DNA of 18,562 nt from JAFEDN01 sp965651935 (GCA_965651935.1 CBFGTC010000022.1:1-18562); one strand, 5' to 3'; counted from the first letter of the stretch, positions 7,727 to 15,611 are shown. A program made the numbers and translations. The notes: generated by a model not told the origin, from the sequence alone.

Positions 7727-8457
7727 AACCTGTTCAAAGAGGGTATAGCCATTCCGCTCTATTGGAAGATTTTGGATAAGGATAGCTCAACAAATGCTCA
7801 AGAACAAATTGATTTTCTTAATTGATTTTTATTGGGTTTTGGCAAGATAAATATCATTGGGTTACTCGCAGATAGAGAATTTGGCAATGGAGAATTTTTT
7901 GCTTGTTAAAAGCGAAAAGGATTCCATTTTATATTCGAATTAAAGAAGGCTCAGTTGTTAGAACAAAAGGAAAGCGGTTGTATAAAGCGAAGACATTATT
8001 TCGTGATGTCACCCCACTACAACATTGCTCTGCCCCGATGCAAATTGAAATTTTTGGGGTAACGGTTTACTTAGAAGGATCCCGATCCAAAAAAGGGGAA
8101 TTAATGATTATCGCGACTGATAAACCTGCGCAAAATGCCATTGCTAAATATCTTCGAAGGTGGGAAGTAGAAAATCTGTTTCAAAGTTTAAAAGGACGAG
8201 GATTTCATTTTGAAGAAACCCATCTTACCGAACCTGAAAGAATAGAAAAACTCATGGTTATTTTATCATTAGGATTTTGTTTAGCCCATAAAATCGGTGA
8301 ATGGCGGACTCAACAAAAACCTATTCCTTTTAAAAAATTTCGAGATAGTTCTCGTTCGCAACAAAGCTTTTTTTGATACGGCTTTGATTTTATCAGAGAT
8401 TTTTTCCTCCAACCGACTAAAAAAATTCCATTTTTAAGAAAATTATTTCATTCCTAG
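7727..8457 (+). pseudogene. IS4-family transposase remnant (3' half)
   Basis: Degraded DDE transposase of the IS4 family. The first recognisable codons (NLFKEGIAIPLYWKILDK) correspond to the region after the first catalytic Asp, so the 5' half is gone. The second Asp is present in IIGLLADREF. The signature Y-(2)-R-(3)-E-(6)-K is perfect in YLRRWEVENLFQSLK, giving the catalytic Glu. Lesions: an in-frame TGA at 7823, a frameshift beside a T6 run near 7895 (the 157-codon open part begins at 7903), and TGA at 8374, after which the same frame continues as YGFDFIRDFFLQP to a natural stop at 8455-8457. No terminal inverted repeats were found, so the element is an immobile fragment. A second, different IS4 remnant lies near 15566-17107. 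Confidence 0.85.
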
Positions 8458-8559
8458 TCCCTCCGTCTCCTGATTATCTACTAGGAGAACATGGAGAGCA
8501 TGACTGTGTTTAAAAAAGATGTCTAGTACAGAGTTTTTTTTGTTATAAAGGCTGGTTTA

Positions 8560-8574
8560 TTAAGAATATCTTAA
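8560..8574. promoter_or_regulatory. Small inverted repeat upstream of the metallopeptidase gene
   Basis: TTAAGA-ATA-TCTTAA, a 6-bp inverted repeat about 50 bp before ATG 8625. It could be an operator or chance in AT-rich DNA; no neighbouring regulator supports it. Confidence 0.2.
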
Positions 8575-8624
8575 GCGTAATAGTATAGCTTATGGAAAAA
8601 TTAAATACCAAATAAAGTGTTATT

Positions 8625-9137
8625 ATGTTAAGAGACCTCAAGATAGAAGATAACGAAAATTGGAATCTAGAAAGATTTGCTTTGCTCATCTATTCTCAAA
8701 AAAAATTTTATCAACGCATAGGGGTGCAAATAGGTAGTGAAATACAAAAGGAAGAAGTGACTGATTTAAAAGAGCTAATAAAAGCAGCTTTAGAAAAAAA
8801 ACAATGGCGAGTTGTCCTATTGTTGTTAACTTCTCCTTGTAGGCTTTTGCTGGAATTTATCAAAGAGTTGACCCCTTTCAAACATGCAATTATTAATGAG
8901 GCTAATTTAAAAGCGACTACAAGTCATGGGCAATTTATTATAGATAGCAATAGTTTATCTGATATTCAGGACGAGAAAACTAATTTATATCAGCTTGTTT
9001 ATCACCAAAACGATTTTTTGATGCCAAAAAAATTCAGTTACATGACTCAAAAACCGTTAGTATTGTTAAAAAAATTAATAAGGAAAAAAAATCCAGAGAA
9101 GATGCCGAATATAACTTGGATGAAAAAAAATCATTGA
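8625..9137 (+). CDS. N-terminal part of a split metallopeptidase-ankyrin protein
   Basis: This 170-codon frame starts at ATG 8625 (no strong ribosome site) and seems to encode the amino-terminal part of the protein continued in the next entry. The product is soluble and helical; LIKAALEKKQWRVVLLLLTS near residue 51-70 looks like an ankyrin-type helix pair. Past about residue 136 the sequence becomes implausible (KKLIRKKNPEKMPNITWMKK). The overlapping other frame, open from 8984, gives a more natural continuation (LHDSKTVSIVKKINKE). The switch point is a run of seven A at 9026-9032: one extra A, or a -1 slip on A_AAA_AAA, joins both frames into one protein of about 577 residues. I have no family assignment for this part alone. 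Confidence 0.55.
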   Translation: MLRDLKIEDNENWNLERFALLIYSQKKFYQRIGVQIGSEIQKEEVTDLKELIKAALEKKQWRVVLLLLTSPCRLLLEFIKELTPFKHAIINEANLKATTSHGQFIIDSNSLSDIQDEKTNLYQLVYHQNDFLMPKKFSYMTQKPLVLLKKLIRKKNPEKMPNITWMKKNH

Positions 9138-10354
9138 TCGTAGATAATATTATTCGTTGTGTCCGTATTGATACATCCACCAGTACATTTTCCCATAAAC
9201 CACTAAAAATGTTTAAATCAGCTTTAAATAAATATATATTTGAATCCAGTTGCGAGCCTGACAAATATAATCCATTATTATTAATATTTGAAGTGGTGAT
9301 GTTATTGATGGATAAAGGCTATAATAAACCCTTGAATAAAAAAGATAAGACAGAGAAATTCCATGCGTTAAAAATTTTTTTAGATTCCCCTAAAGTATTT
9401 GATCCTGAGACTGGCTGTTATATGCATAAATATGGAGTCCATATCGGCTCGCATTCAGAAGCATCCAAATTATTAGAAACCATCTTTCACGAATTAACCC
9501 ATGCATTATGTAAAATAATTTATAATGACACCGCTACCTCTTATCGTGACGATTTAGAAAAACTCGCAGCGGCTCTTAAAGAATATTATTCAGACAAGGC
9601 CAATTCACCATCGTATTTGAATTTTTTTTATTATTATTCTAAAAAAAAATATGCCAAGGAGTTATTTCCTCGATTGGTTGAATTATACATTAAAAAACCG
9701 AATTCCGCATATCATTTAAGTTATCCGTATCATATTTTAGTAATGATTAATCGTCTGTTTTCACAGTTTATCCGAGATGTAGCTGAATTTAAGCTTAAAT
9801 TAATTGAATTACAGACAGAGAATAAATGGAGCCGTGTCGCCATTAGCAAAGCTTTAGAACATGAGGATTATAAAACCTATTTTTCCATGGTAACGCCGGC
9901 AACCCAGTCTTCCGTAAATGAATGGCCTCAGTTTAGTGACAATACCAAATTAGTGAGCATGGCTGTTGCAAAGGATTTTTCTCTTTATAGTCTCAATAAA
10001 TTCAAAAAGAATATTCTGCAAATTGTATTGGAAGCAAAGCGTCCGAATATTGATCGGGGTTTGGATATTTTAGAAAAAATTTGGGAGGCGAAAGGTGAAA
10101 TTCCTGTGGCTAATCTCAATGTCTGCAATGAAATGGGATTAAGTTTATTATCCAGAGCTATTATTCAAAATAAAGAACAGCAATTTATCAAATGGCTGAT
10201 TGTAAAGGCGGGGGTTGACGTCAGTATCATCGACGGTTTTGGAAAAAACGCTTTGTACTATGCAGAATTAATGAATTTAGAGGAAGTCCATCAATTAATT
10301 AAACTTTTTTTATTTCCTTGCGAAACCGATGTTAGTCAATTCGCTGTGAGTTGA
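9116..10354 (+). CDS. HExxH metallopeptidase with C-terminal ankyrin repeats
   Basis: A 412-codon frame from a TTG start, although its true upstream sequence is probably the preceding gene. The zinc-protease motif is clear: TIFHELTHAL puts H125, E126 and H129 in a helix. A plausible third ligand is E182 in AKELFPRLVELY, the arrangement of gluzincin toxins such as the anthrax lethal factor type, where a downstream E-F-F/L helix supplies the ligand. Residues about 335-405 show two ankyrin-like units (NEMGLSLLSRAIIQNKEQQF and DGFGKNALYYAELMNLEEV). A peptidase joined to ankyrin repeats is an architecture seen in secreted effectors of intracellular bacteria, so a host target is possible, but that is inference. 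No signal peptide or membrane span is seen. It lies between an IS4 remnant and a 17-bp repeat that starts 3 bp after its stop. Confidence 0.65.
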   Translation: MDEKKSLIVDNIIRCVRIDTSTSTFSHKPLKMFKSALNKYIFESSCEPDKYNPLLLIFEVVMLLMDKGYNKPLNKKDKTEKFHALKIFLDSPKVFDPETGCYMHKYGVHIGSHSEASKLLETIFHELTHALCKIIYNDTATSYRDDLEKLAAALKEYYSDKANSPSYLNFFYYYSKKKYAKELFPRLVELYIKKPNSAYHLSYPYHILVMINRLFSQFIRDVAEFKLKLIELQTENKWSRVAISKALEHEDYKTYFSMVTPATQSSVNEWPQFSDNTKLVSMAVAKDFSLYSLNKFKKNILQIVLEAKRPNIDRGLDILEKIWEAKGEIPVANLNVCNEMGLSLLSRAIIQNKEQQFIKWLIVKAGVDVSIIDGFGKNALYYAELMNLEEVHQLIKLFLFPCETDVSQFAVS

Positions 10355-10732
10355 TTTGTCAATCCAAAATTAATTTGTCTCTCAATATCAGATACCGATT
10401 CTCTAATCCTGCTGCATTATAGTAAAACACCGAACAGAGGTATAATGAGTTTATGTGAAGAGGCGGTTTATGCCGAGGGAAAATGATTTGATAAAAATTT
10501 TTAAGTAAATGCCGTACCTTTAGCGCGTGAAGTAGATTAACATTAGGGCACTTTCTCGCCGTAGGTAGTTTGCCTGACAACCGATCTTTCGGCTAGGTCA
10601 AGGTTTTGGGGAGCGGAGACTCCCCATTATCAATCAGCAGCCAATCGAAGCAATTCGGTCTTTGCTTAAAAAGCTCTGTTGGAATTGGTTCGTAGGCTGA
10701 CAGCAGAGCAGTCAAAATTAGACTAATTGAAA
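10355..10732. other. 378-bp intergenic region with repeat and hairpin
   Basis: No gene is convincingly supported. It holds the right copy of the 17-bp repeat at its start and a GC-rich hairpin with 6-bp arms (GGGGAG at 10608-10613, CTCCCC at 10620-10625). The stretch around 10550-10640 is visibly less AT-rich than its neighbours, which may mark a foreign or RNA-coding segment. A 73-codon minus-strand frame exists (10359-10580) but has no recognisable features. Confidence 0.4.
10357..10373 (+). repeat. 17-bp direct repeat, right copy
   Basis: Second copy of TGTCAATCCAAAATTAA, beginning 3 bp after the metallopeptidase stop; the partner is at 7644-7660. Confidence 0.8.
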
Positions 10733-11269
10733 TTACTTTGTCTTAGGTGTTTTATAAAATTGCGTTGCTCTTTTTTTGATTTCACGAGGGGTTAGATCTT
10801 CTATATGAGAAGAAATGTACCAGAGATGGCCAAAAGGATCTTCCACCTGTCCGACGCGATCGCCATAAAACATATTTTCAACAGGTTTTTTTAATTGCCC
10901 ACCTGTAGCAATAGCTTTTTTAACAACTTTATCAACATCTTCTACATAATATTGAAAACAAAAAGGAGTTCCTCCATAAGTTTTGGGGGAACGTACGTTC
11001 ATATCAGGAAATTCATCTGCTAACATGATTTTAGAGTCACCGATGATTAGTTCTGCATGACTAATCCTTCCATCCGGTTGTTGCATTTTAAAAATAAGTT
11101 TAGCTTTAAAGGCTTTTTTGTAAAATTCAATGGCCTTCGCAGCGCCATCTACAAAAATATAAGGCGTTAAGCTATGAAATCCTTTAGGAATGGGAGAAAC
11201 TTTTTTCTTACGTGGTGTTATTTTCTTTGCTTTTTTTAAAGGAGTTACGGTAGTTTTTTTTCTTGGCAT
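10733..11269 (-). CDS. VOC-family (PhnB/glyoxalase-like) protein
   Basis: A 178-aa protein of the vicinal-oxygen-chelate superfamily. After a lysine-rich N-terminal extension (residues 1-28, 12 of them Lys or Arg) comes the typical GFHSLTPYIFVDGAAKAIEF, which holds the first possible metal ligand H32. The second beta-alpha-beta module contains ISHAELIIGDSKIMLADE and the last has VEDPFGHLWYISSH, as in PhnB-type members. Such proteins bind a divalent metal and act on small substrates, or serve as resistance or isomerase enzymes; no substrate can be named here. The start at ATG 11269 is well placed behind AGGA (6-nt spacing), so the basic extension is genuinely translated. Length is slightly above the usual ~140-150 because of that extension. 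It appears intact and is probably monocistronic. Confidence 0.85.
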   Translation of the reverse strand: MPRKKTTVTPLKKAKKITPRKKKVSPIPKGFHSLTPYIFVDGAAKAIEFYKKAFKAKLIFKMQQPDGRISHAELIIGDSKIMLADEFPDMNVRSPKTYGGTPFCFQYYVEDVDKVVKKAIATGGQLKKPVENMFYGDRVGQVEDPFGHLWYISSHIEDLTPREIKKRATQFYKTPKTK

Positions 11270-11356
11270 AAAATTTCCTGTTAAATTGTTAATAAAATTA
11301 TTTAGCTCCGCTATTGTTCAGTCAAAACAATTGAATGAGAAATACCGGGCTCCGCA

Positions 11357-11815
11357 TTATAAAGAAATTTGTTTCTCAATGGAAGAATGCAATATCTCAG
11401 TGATAGTAGAAAAATTACGCCGATGTAGTGGAGTAAGCCCGAGTTTGAGTAATGCTTGTCGATGTTGTTGAGTATTATAGCCCTTATGGGATGCGAAACC
11501 GTATCCGGGATAAATCGCGTCATATTTCAACATTTCACGGTCGCGAGAAACTTTTGCGATGATAGCAGCAGCGCTTATGCAGGGAATATTTTCATCACCG
11601 TGAGGAATAGCTAAAGATGGCATTGGTAATTCAGGACAATGCAGACCGTCTATTAAAACCGCCGCGGGAGTTATGGATAAATCGGCAACTGCCCGGCTCA
11701 TTGCTAAAAGTGTGGCATGGTGGATATTTAAATTTGCATAAGAATAAAAAAGGGATGCAAGGATTTTACGAAAGCAAAAATTTGAAAATGGTTTCGCCTT
11801 AGCATTGTCAAAATT
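11357..11815 (-). pseudogene. rnhB: 5'-truncated ribonuclease HII gene
   Basis: The C-terminal half of RNase HII, the endonuclease that cuts RNA in RNA-DNA hybrids. From ATG 11701 a 114-codon frame encodes VLIDGLHCP with the third catalytic Asp (D18) and ISAAAIIAKVSRDREM with the fourth (D54), followed by YPGYGFASHKGY and the usual C-terminus. The same frame stays open upstream without a start and adds LNIHHATLLAMSRAV, typical of the family, and a divergent stretch (FRKILASLFYSYAN) that suggests a small internal loss as well. The amino-terminal part with the DE-GRG motif, including the first two catalytic acids, is absent. At about 11815-11835 the sequence changes abruptly to a remnant of an exporter gene on the other strand. 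The protein cannot be an active nuclease; a full copy may exist elsewhere. Confidence 0.8.
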
Positions 11816-11852
11816 TATTAGTCGATTTTTAAGTTACATTTTTTCTTTTATT

Positions 11853-12334
11853 ATGGTGATAATGACAGATGAGCCATCTGTCATTGCTAAAAATAATCAG
11901 CTCAAATTTTTAAAATCATTGCGTCAAGGTTTTAGTACGCCTTTTCTAGACAAGAATTGATAGGCAGTTATGCTATTGATTTCATCGCGATGATCTTTGG
12001 AATGCCAGTTGCTTTATTTCCTGCTATTGCGTACAAATACGGCGGCCCTAAAATTTTTAGGTCTTTTATATGCGACTCCGGTGATCGGCGCTTTGGGATA
12101 TTCCGTTCTACTCGATGGAACCAAACTATTCCCGCTGAATTTAGAGGAAGATTATCAGGTATTGAGATGATTAGTTACTTAAGCGGTCCGAAATTGGGTG
12201 ACGTTGAAGCCGGTTTTGTCGCAGCGTTGTTTGGGATTTTTACTTTAATTATTTCTTGTGGCGTATTATGTATGCTTGATGTCGGAATGTGTGGTTGGCT
12301 GCTGCCAAAATTTTGGAAATATCGCGCTGAATAA
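11853..12334 (+). pseudogene. MFS exporter (EntS-type) remnant
   Basis: Remnant of the C-terminal half of a 12-helix major facilitator exporter of the EntS/MFS_3 kind. It begins around the central cytoplasmic loop (MTDEPSVIAKNN...LKSLRQGF), shifts frame near 11936, then reads YAFSRQELIGSYAIDFIAMI and MPVALFPAIAYKYGG. A further one-base shift near 12052 places LGLLYATPVIGALG in another frame. At about 12098 an internal deletion joins this to GIFRSTRWNQTIPAEFRGRL and GIEMISYLSGPKLGD, then the last helices and LLPKFWKY. Within each piece the similarity to the family is strong, so decay is probably recent. The longest open part (125 codons from TTG 11957) would not fold as a transporter. The 5' half is missing at the junction with the rnhB remnant. 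Confidence 0.8.
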
Positions 12335-12340
12335 AAATGC

Positions 12341-12368
12341 TTGCTAATAAAAAAAAATTTGTTATGAT
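12341..12368 (+). promoter_or_regulatory. Predicted sigma-70 promoter of the 86-aa gene
   Basis: TTGCTA (12341-12346), a 16-nt spacer and TATGAT (12363-12368), about 30 bp upstream of ATG 12399. An A-rich spacer fits an efficient promoter. Predicted by eye. Confidence 0.5.
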
Positions 12369-12398
12369 CAAATTTTAATTTAATTGATAGGAGATAAC

Positions 12399-12659
12399 AT
12401 GAGAAAAGAAGAAAAAGCATCAGCACCATCAGCACCATCAGCACCAGCGTCAACACCAGCAGCAGCACAGGCGCCAGCGCCAACTGAATCAAAATTCACA
12501 ACGGTTATACAAGAATCGGATACTCGAAGTTATAGTGTCGTTAACCCCGATAACTCGAGCTCTGGAAATTATCGTTTGATATACAAAGTAAAAATAAATA
12601 ATAAGAGCGATGACAATCCTGAGCCAAAGCGAACTTTTTGGGGTAGTCATTTAGACTAA
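12399..12659 (+). CDS. Small Pro/Ala/Ser-rich protein, 86 aa
   Basis: A hypothetical gene with unusually good expression signals: a near-consensus promoter, and AGGAG placed 6 nt before ATG 12399. The latter decides the start against an in-frame TTG at 12384. The product begins with a charged MRKEEK and then a low-complexity stretch of Ala, Pro and Ser (SAPSAPSAPAS...AQAPAPTE, residues about 8-30), encoded partly by 9-bp direct repeats (GCACCATCA units). The remainder (residues 35-86) is polar with some beta-strand character (YRLIYKVKINN) and ends FWGSHLD. No membrane span or signal peptide is present. The family is not recognised. The Pro/Ala segment could be a flexible linker or a tether; that is inference only. 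Confidence 0.6.
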   Translation: MRKEEKASAPSAPSAPASTPAAAQAPAPTESKFTTVIQESDTRSYSVVNPDNSSSGNYRLIYKVKINNKSDDNPEPKRTFWGSHLD

Positions 12660-12705
12660 TACTAAACGGCGACTGGCCTCGTTCTGGCTACTATTTAAAA
12701 ATTGT

Positions 12706-13587
12706 TTAAAGCGTCCAGCCCAAATTTCCAGCGATTAAATAATGATTTTTGTTCTGCTCGCCATTTAAATGTTGCAACGCAGCGAAGCCAGTCCCAAATT
12801 GAAAAATTAATTTTTTGGATGATACCCATAAAGAAGGCGTGATATAAACTACATTTCCTCCCGAATTGGGATCGGTTAATCCATCTATGCGATTTTTTTG
12901 CGTATATTGACCATCTGCTTCCACCAGCCAATTAAACATCCAACGTTGACCAATATTAAAAATATTTCTTCCAATCCCCGCTTGATATAAATATGAATTT
13001 CCAAATTGCGTATCACCATGCGCAGTGGTGAGATTAGCGCCATAGGAAGTAAACATATACCAGTAGACATACATCCGGCTATAAGTCGTGCCGATAAAAA
13101 AACTGGGTGCGCCTATCCCGGTATTAGGTTCAATTGTATCAGAGCCGGTTGGAATGCTTGCGCTAGCGACAAGGGTGGCTTGATCAATATATGCACGATT
13201 TTTTTTAGCATAAATGGCATATTCAAATTGAACAAAAGCATCCTCTAATCCGCTAGAATGATCTTGATCTTGTTTGTAACTAACGGCAATCGGTGCATTA
13301 ATATTAATTGAAAGTTTATCGGTGATGCCGTAGACAAAATTAGGAAAAAGATCGATATTATATTTATTTTCCCCGATAAAATCATCAGCAAATACTAAGA
13401 TTTGAGTTAGGCCTTTGTCCAAAATATTCTGTCCAAAACTGAACAATGAAGAGGGTTGCTGCGAAGACGGCAAGGCAAAATTACCAATATAGGGAGGTTC
13501 GTCCCCTAAACTGGTACTGGCGTATCCAGCGCCCATTTGAAATAAAATTGTCGTTGCCAGAAGAGTTGCTAAATTTCGCGACTGCAT
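12706..13587 (-). CDS. Outer-membrane beta-barrel protein
   Basis: A 293-aa protein with a signal peptide: basic MQSRNLA, hydrophobic TLLATTILFQMGAG, and a probable cleavage after GYA near residue 23. The mature part is made of alternating amphipathic strands with many Tyr, Gly, Asn and aromatic girdle residues (YNIDLFPNFVYGITDKLSIN, MYVYWYMFTSYGANL, WMFNWLVEADGQYTQ). It finishes with a strand ending LGWTL, as expected for a barrel assembled by BAM. The general look is of the MetA-pathway phenol-degradation/'transporter' family of about 12-strand barrels, whose substrates are mostly unknown. The ribosome site is moderate (GGA about 11 nt before ATG 13587). An inverted repeat lies just upstream. 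No lesion is visible. Confidence 0.75.
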   Translation of the reverse strand: MQSRNLATLLATTILFQMGAGYASTSLGDEPPYIGNFALPSSQQPSSLFSFGQNILDKGLTQILVFADDFIGENKYNIDLFPNFVYGITDKLSININAPIAVSYKQDQDHSSGLEDAFVQFEYAIYAKKNRAYIDQATLVASASIPTGSDTIEPNTGIGAPSFFIGTTYSRMYVYWYMFTSYGANLTTAHGDTQFGNSYLYQAGIGRNIFNIGQRWMFNWLVEADGQYTQKNRIDGLTDPNSGGNVVYITPSLWVSSKKLIFQFGTGFAALQHLNGEQNKNHYLIAGNLGWTL

Positions 13588-13600
13588 AAATTTACAATTC

Positions 13601-13629
13601 CAGGTGTGATCATCGCGATATCATACCTG
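13601..13629. promoter_or_regulatory. Inverted repeat in the leader of the barrel gene
   Basis: Two 10-bp arms (CAGGTGTGAT at 13601-13610, ATCATACCTG at 13620-13629) pair with one G-T mismatch around a 9-nt centre, only 14 bp before the barrel gene's ATG. A second, shorter repeat (ATCTTAA/TTAAGAT, 13633-13656) lies behind it. It could be an operator or an RNA hairpin limiting ribosome access. Confidence 0.45.
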
Positions 13630-13758
13630 CTCATCTTAAATTTGCAATGTTAAGATAAGTAGAAGGCAATCAGATTAACTCCGCAACTTAGAGTTTATAG
13701 CATTTCGAGAGCGCTTAAATCATCTTTTATAAAATCCAGTATGTTACCTACTATTATT

Positions 13759-15435
13759 TTACAGAAGGGACAGAGTTCTCTCTTCTGACAGACTACTGGT
13801 TTTATCAGGTGCTAGTAGTTGAGGTTTATTGAACATAAAAGAAGAACTACAACTCGAACTCGAGAAAATGTCTTGTGATTGCGTCAATGATTCTAAGCAA
13901 GAAATCACTTCACTCGCATCTGCTTCAACATAAAGCCTAGTCTCTTCATTTTGCACCACAACAAAAGAGATAGGGGGGATTTTCTTGGAAGAAAACAGTG
14001 TATTTAACTGATTTTGGAACTGATCTTGTTGTTCTAAAGAACTTTTTTCATCTAATTTCGTCAAAGCTTTCTGGGTTAGATTGCTTATTTTAGCATAAAA
14101 GGCATCATTTAAGTATATACACACATGCGTTTCTGCCTGCAATAGTATGCCCTCAATGAATTCTATCATTTTTTTATAGTACGGAAAATTCCAATTTAAT
14201 AATGTATTCCTAATGTTTAGGAAATGATCTAATAATGGCTTGGTATCTGGTAATGGCTTGGTATCTGGCAAAACCCCTTTTACTAGTTGGGATAAAGCTT
14301 TTGTAGGATCAATCAGTACGGTTGATTGATCAACCACACAATGTGAATCCCTTTCAACATAAAGTGGGACTTGATTTTTCTTAATAGTCAATAGTTTTTC
14401 GTAACGTTTTGCAATTTGATAGGGTAAAAAATTTTTTATTATTCCATAAGCGGGATCTTTAGGAGACAAATTGTAACTCCAGCACAAAATTTGGAGTAAA
14501 TCATCAATAATGAATGGTAATTGATAATCAACAATAATATCCAAGATTACCGAGGGGAGTGTCGTATTTAGTAACAATAAAGTTAATAAATCCTTTTTTT
14601 TATTTACTTGCCTTGCTTGATATGCATTCCATTCTGTCATCTGTTTGGGTAGTTCTTTCTCTAATTCTGTAATTGCAGATTGATTATGACGATCAATATA
14701 AACAATATCTTCAAAAATAAAACAATCGAGGTTTGGTAGTTCAAGTTCATCGAGGGGGGTGCCTCGCTGACGCCGAAACAAAAGCGGTTCTTTACTACCG
14801 AGGTATTGGGACAATATTGAATCGCAAAAACTATTTGAGACTAGTTTAGTTGGCGCCTTAAATGAGGGATAGAAACTTAATTGTGTAGGTATGTCACAAA
14901 AATGTTGAATTAATGGCAATAAAAAATCAAATTGCTCTTGTGAACAAGTGATCGCAACATGATTGTCAGTAAAGAGTAAGATGGTTTTTAGAAATTCTCT
15001 AATTTGAGCAGTATGATTTGGGAGAGAATGTTCATACACTTTTATGAGTTCTGGAAACCAAAGGGGGAACCCATCATCAGCGATAATACCTACCATCAAC
15101 AATTGCTTTAAGCATTCATAAGCTGTTAGTTTCAAATAGGGTTTCTTTTTAGGCAAATTAAGTGAAAAAGCAGAATATTCAAAATACTTATTTTCTCGGC
15201 TAATAATTTCCTCTAATATTTTTTTGAATTGTATTCTAAAATTTTCTACATAATAAATATCATTGTCAGTTTTGAGCTGAGAATTAGAAAAAATATCATA
15301 TAAATCAAGTTCTTGCTCTAAGATTTCGGTTGCTTCGTGCTTAAAGTAATCGACAATTATTCGGTTGATATCTGAAAAACTTTCTATGGCTTCTTCTAAA
15401 AATTTAAAAACTATTTGTTTGCTTACTGCACGCAT
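13759..15435 (-). CDS. Hypothetical 558-aa protein, member of a local paralogue pair
   Basis: Function unknown and no family recognised. The protein is soluble, mostly helical and Leu-rich, without signal peptide. Two short segments resemble each other: INRIIVDYF near residue 24-32 and ILDIIVDYQ near 297-305, the I-I-x-x-Y pattern reminiscent of F-box-like helices, though too short to assign. Further segments such as DNHVAITCS, ETHVCIYLN and ETRLYVEAD could be recurring strand units. An in-frame 18-bp tandem repeat (14233-14268) duplicates LPDTKP. The C-terminus is Ser-rich. Start chosen at ATG 15435 behind AAGGGG, because the paralogue on the other strand starts with the same MR-V and shares the leader (TACATATAAATGCG). 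About 130 bp upstream lies the IS4/IS630 composite. An intracellular-effector role is a guess from size and novelty. Confidence 0.65.
   Translation of the reverse strand: MRAVSKQIVFKFLEEAIESFSDINRIIVDYFKHEATEILEQELDLYDIFSNSQLKTDNDIYYVENFRIQFKKILEEIISRENKYFEYSAFSLNLPKKKPYLKLTAYECLKQLLMVGIIADDGFPLWFPELIKVYEHSLPNHTAQIREFLKTILLFTDNHVAITCSQEQFDFLLPLIQHFCDIPTQLSFYPSFKAPTKLVSNSFCDSILSQYLGSKEPLLFRRQRGTPLDELELPNLDCFIFEDIVYIDRHNQSAITELEKELPKQMTEWNAYQARQVNKKKDLLTLLLLNTTLPSVILDIIVDYQLPFIIDDLLQILCWSYNLSPKDPAYGIIKNFLPYQIAKRYEKLLTIKKNQVPLYVERDSHCVVDQSTVLIDPTKALSQLVKGVLPDTKPLPDTKPLLDHFLNIRNTLLNWNFPYYKKMIEFIEGILLQAETHVCIYLNDAFYAKISNLTQKALTKLDEKSSLEQQDQFQNQLNTLFSSKKIPPISFVVVQNEETRLYVEADASEVISCLESLTQSQDIFSSSSCSSSFMFNKPQLLAPDKTSSLSEERTLSLL
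14233..14268. repeat. 18-bp tandem repeat (2 units) inside a gene
   Basis: TAATGGCTTGGTATCTGG occurs twice in a row (14233-14250, 14251-14268). On the coding minus strand it keeps the frame and doubles the peptide LPDTKP. The paralogue at 17624 onward has only one unit (LPFTKP), so duplication happened in this copy. Confidence 0.9.
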
Positions 15436-15611
15436 TTATATGTACCCCTTATAATCTTAATTATTATACATATGAATATTCTTTCTTGCAATATAACCAT
15501 AAAATATTCCTGCGTACATGACAAAATTTTAAGCTGTACTATAACTCAGTGATAAATAGGCATAGATGGTGACTCGGACGGTAAATTTAAATAAATTGGC
15601 GGGCGCCTTCT

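Noticed and set aside
10359..10580. 73-codon minus-strand frame in the intergenic region
   Set aside because: No ribosome site, no motif, and its 3' end is just the 17-bp repeat; it is more likely chance.
12175..12492. 105-codon minus-strand frame across the MFS remnant and the small gene
   Set aside because: Low-complexity antisense of the Pro/Ala repeat and of the exporter remnant; no support of its own.
14233..14268. CRISPR-like or regulatory repeat
   Set aside because: Only two adjacent units without spacers, in frame inside a gene; it is a simple coding duplication.
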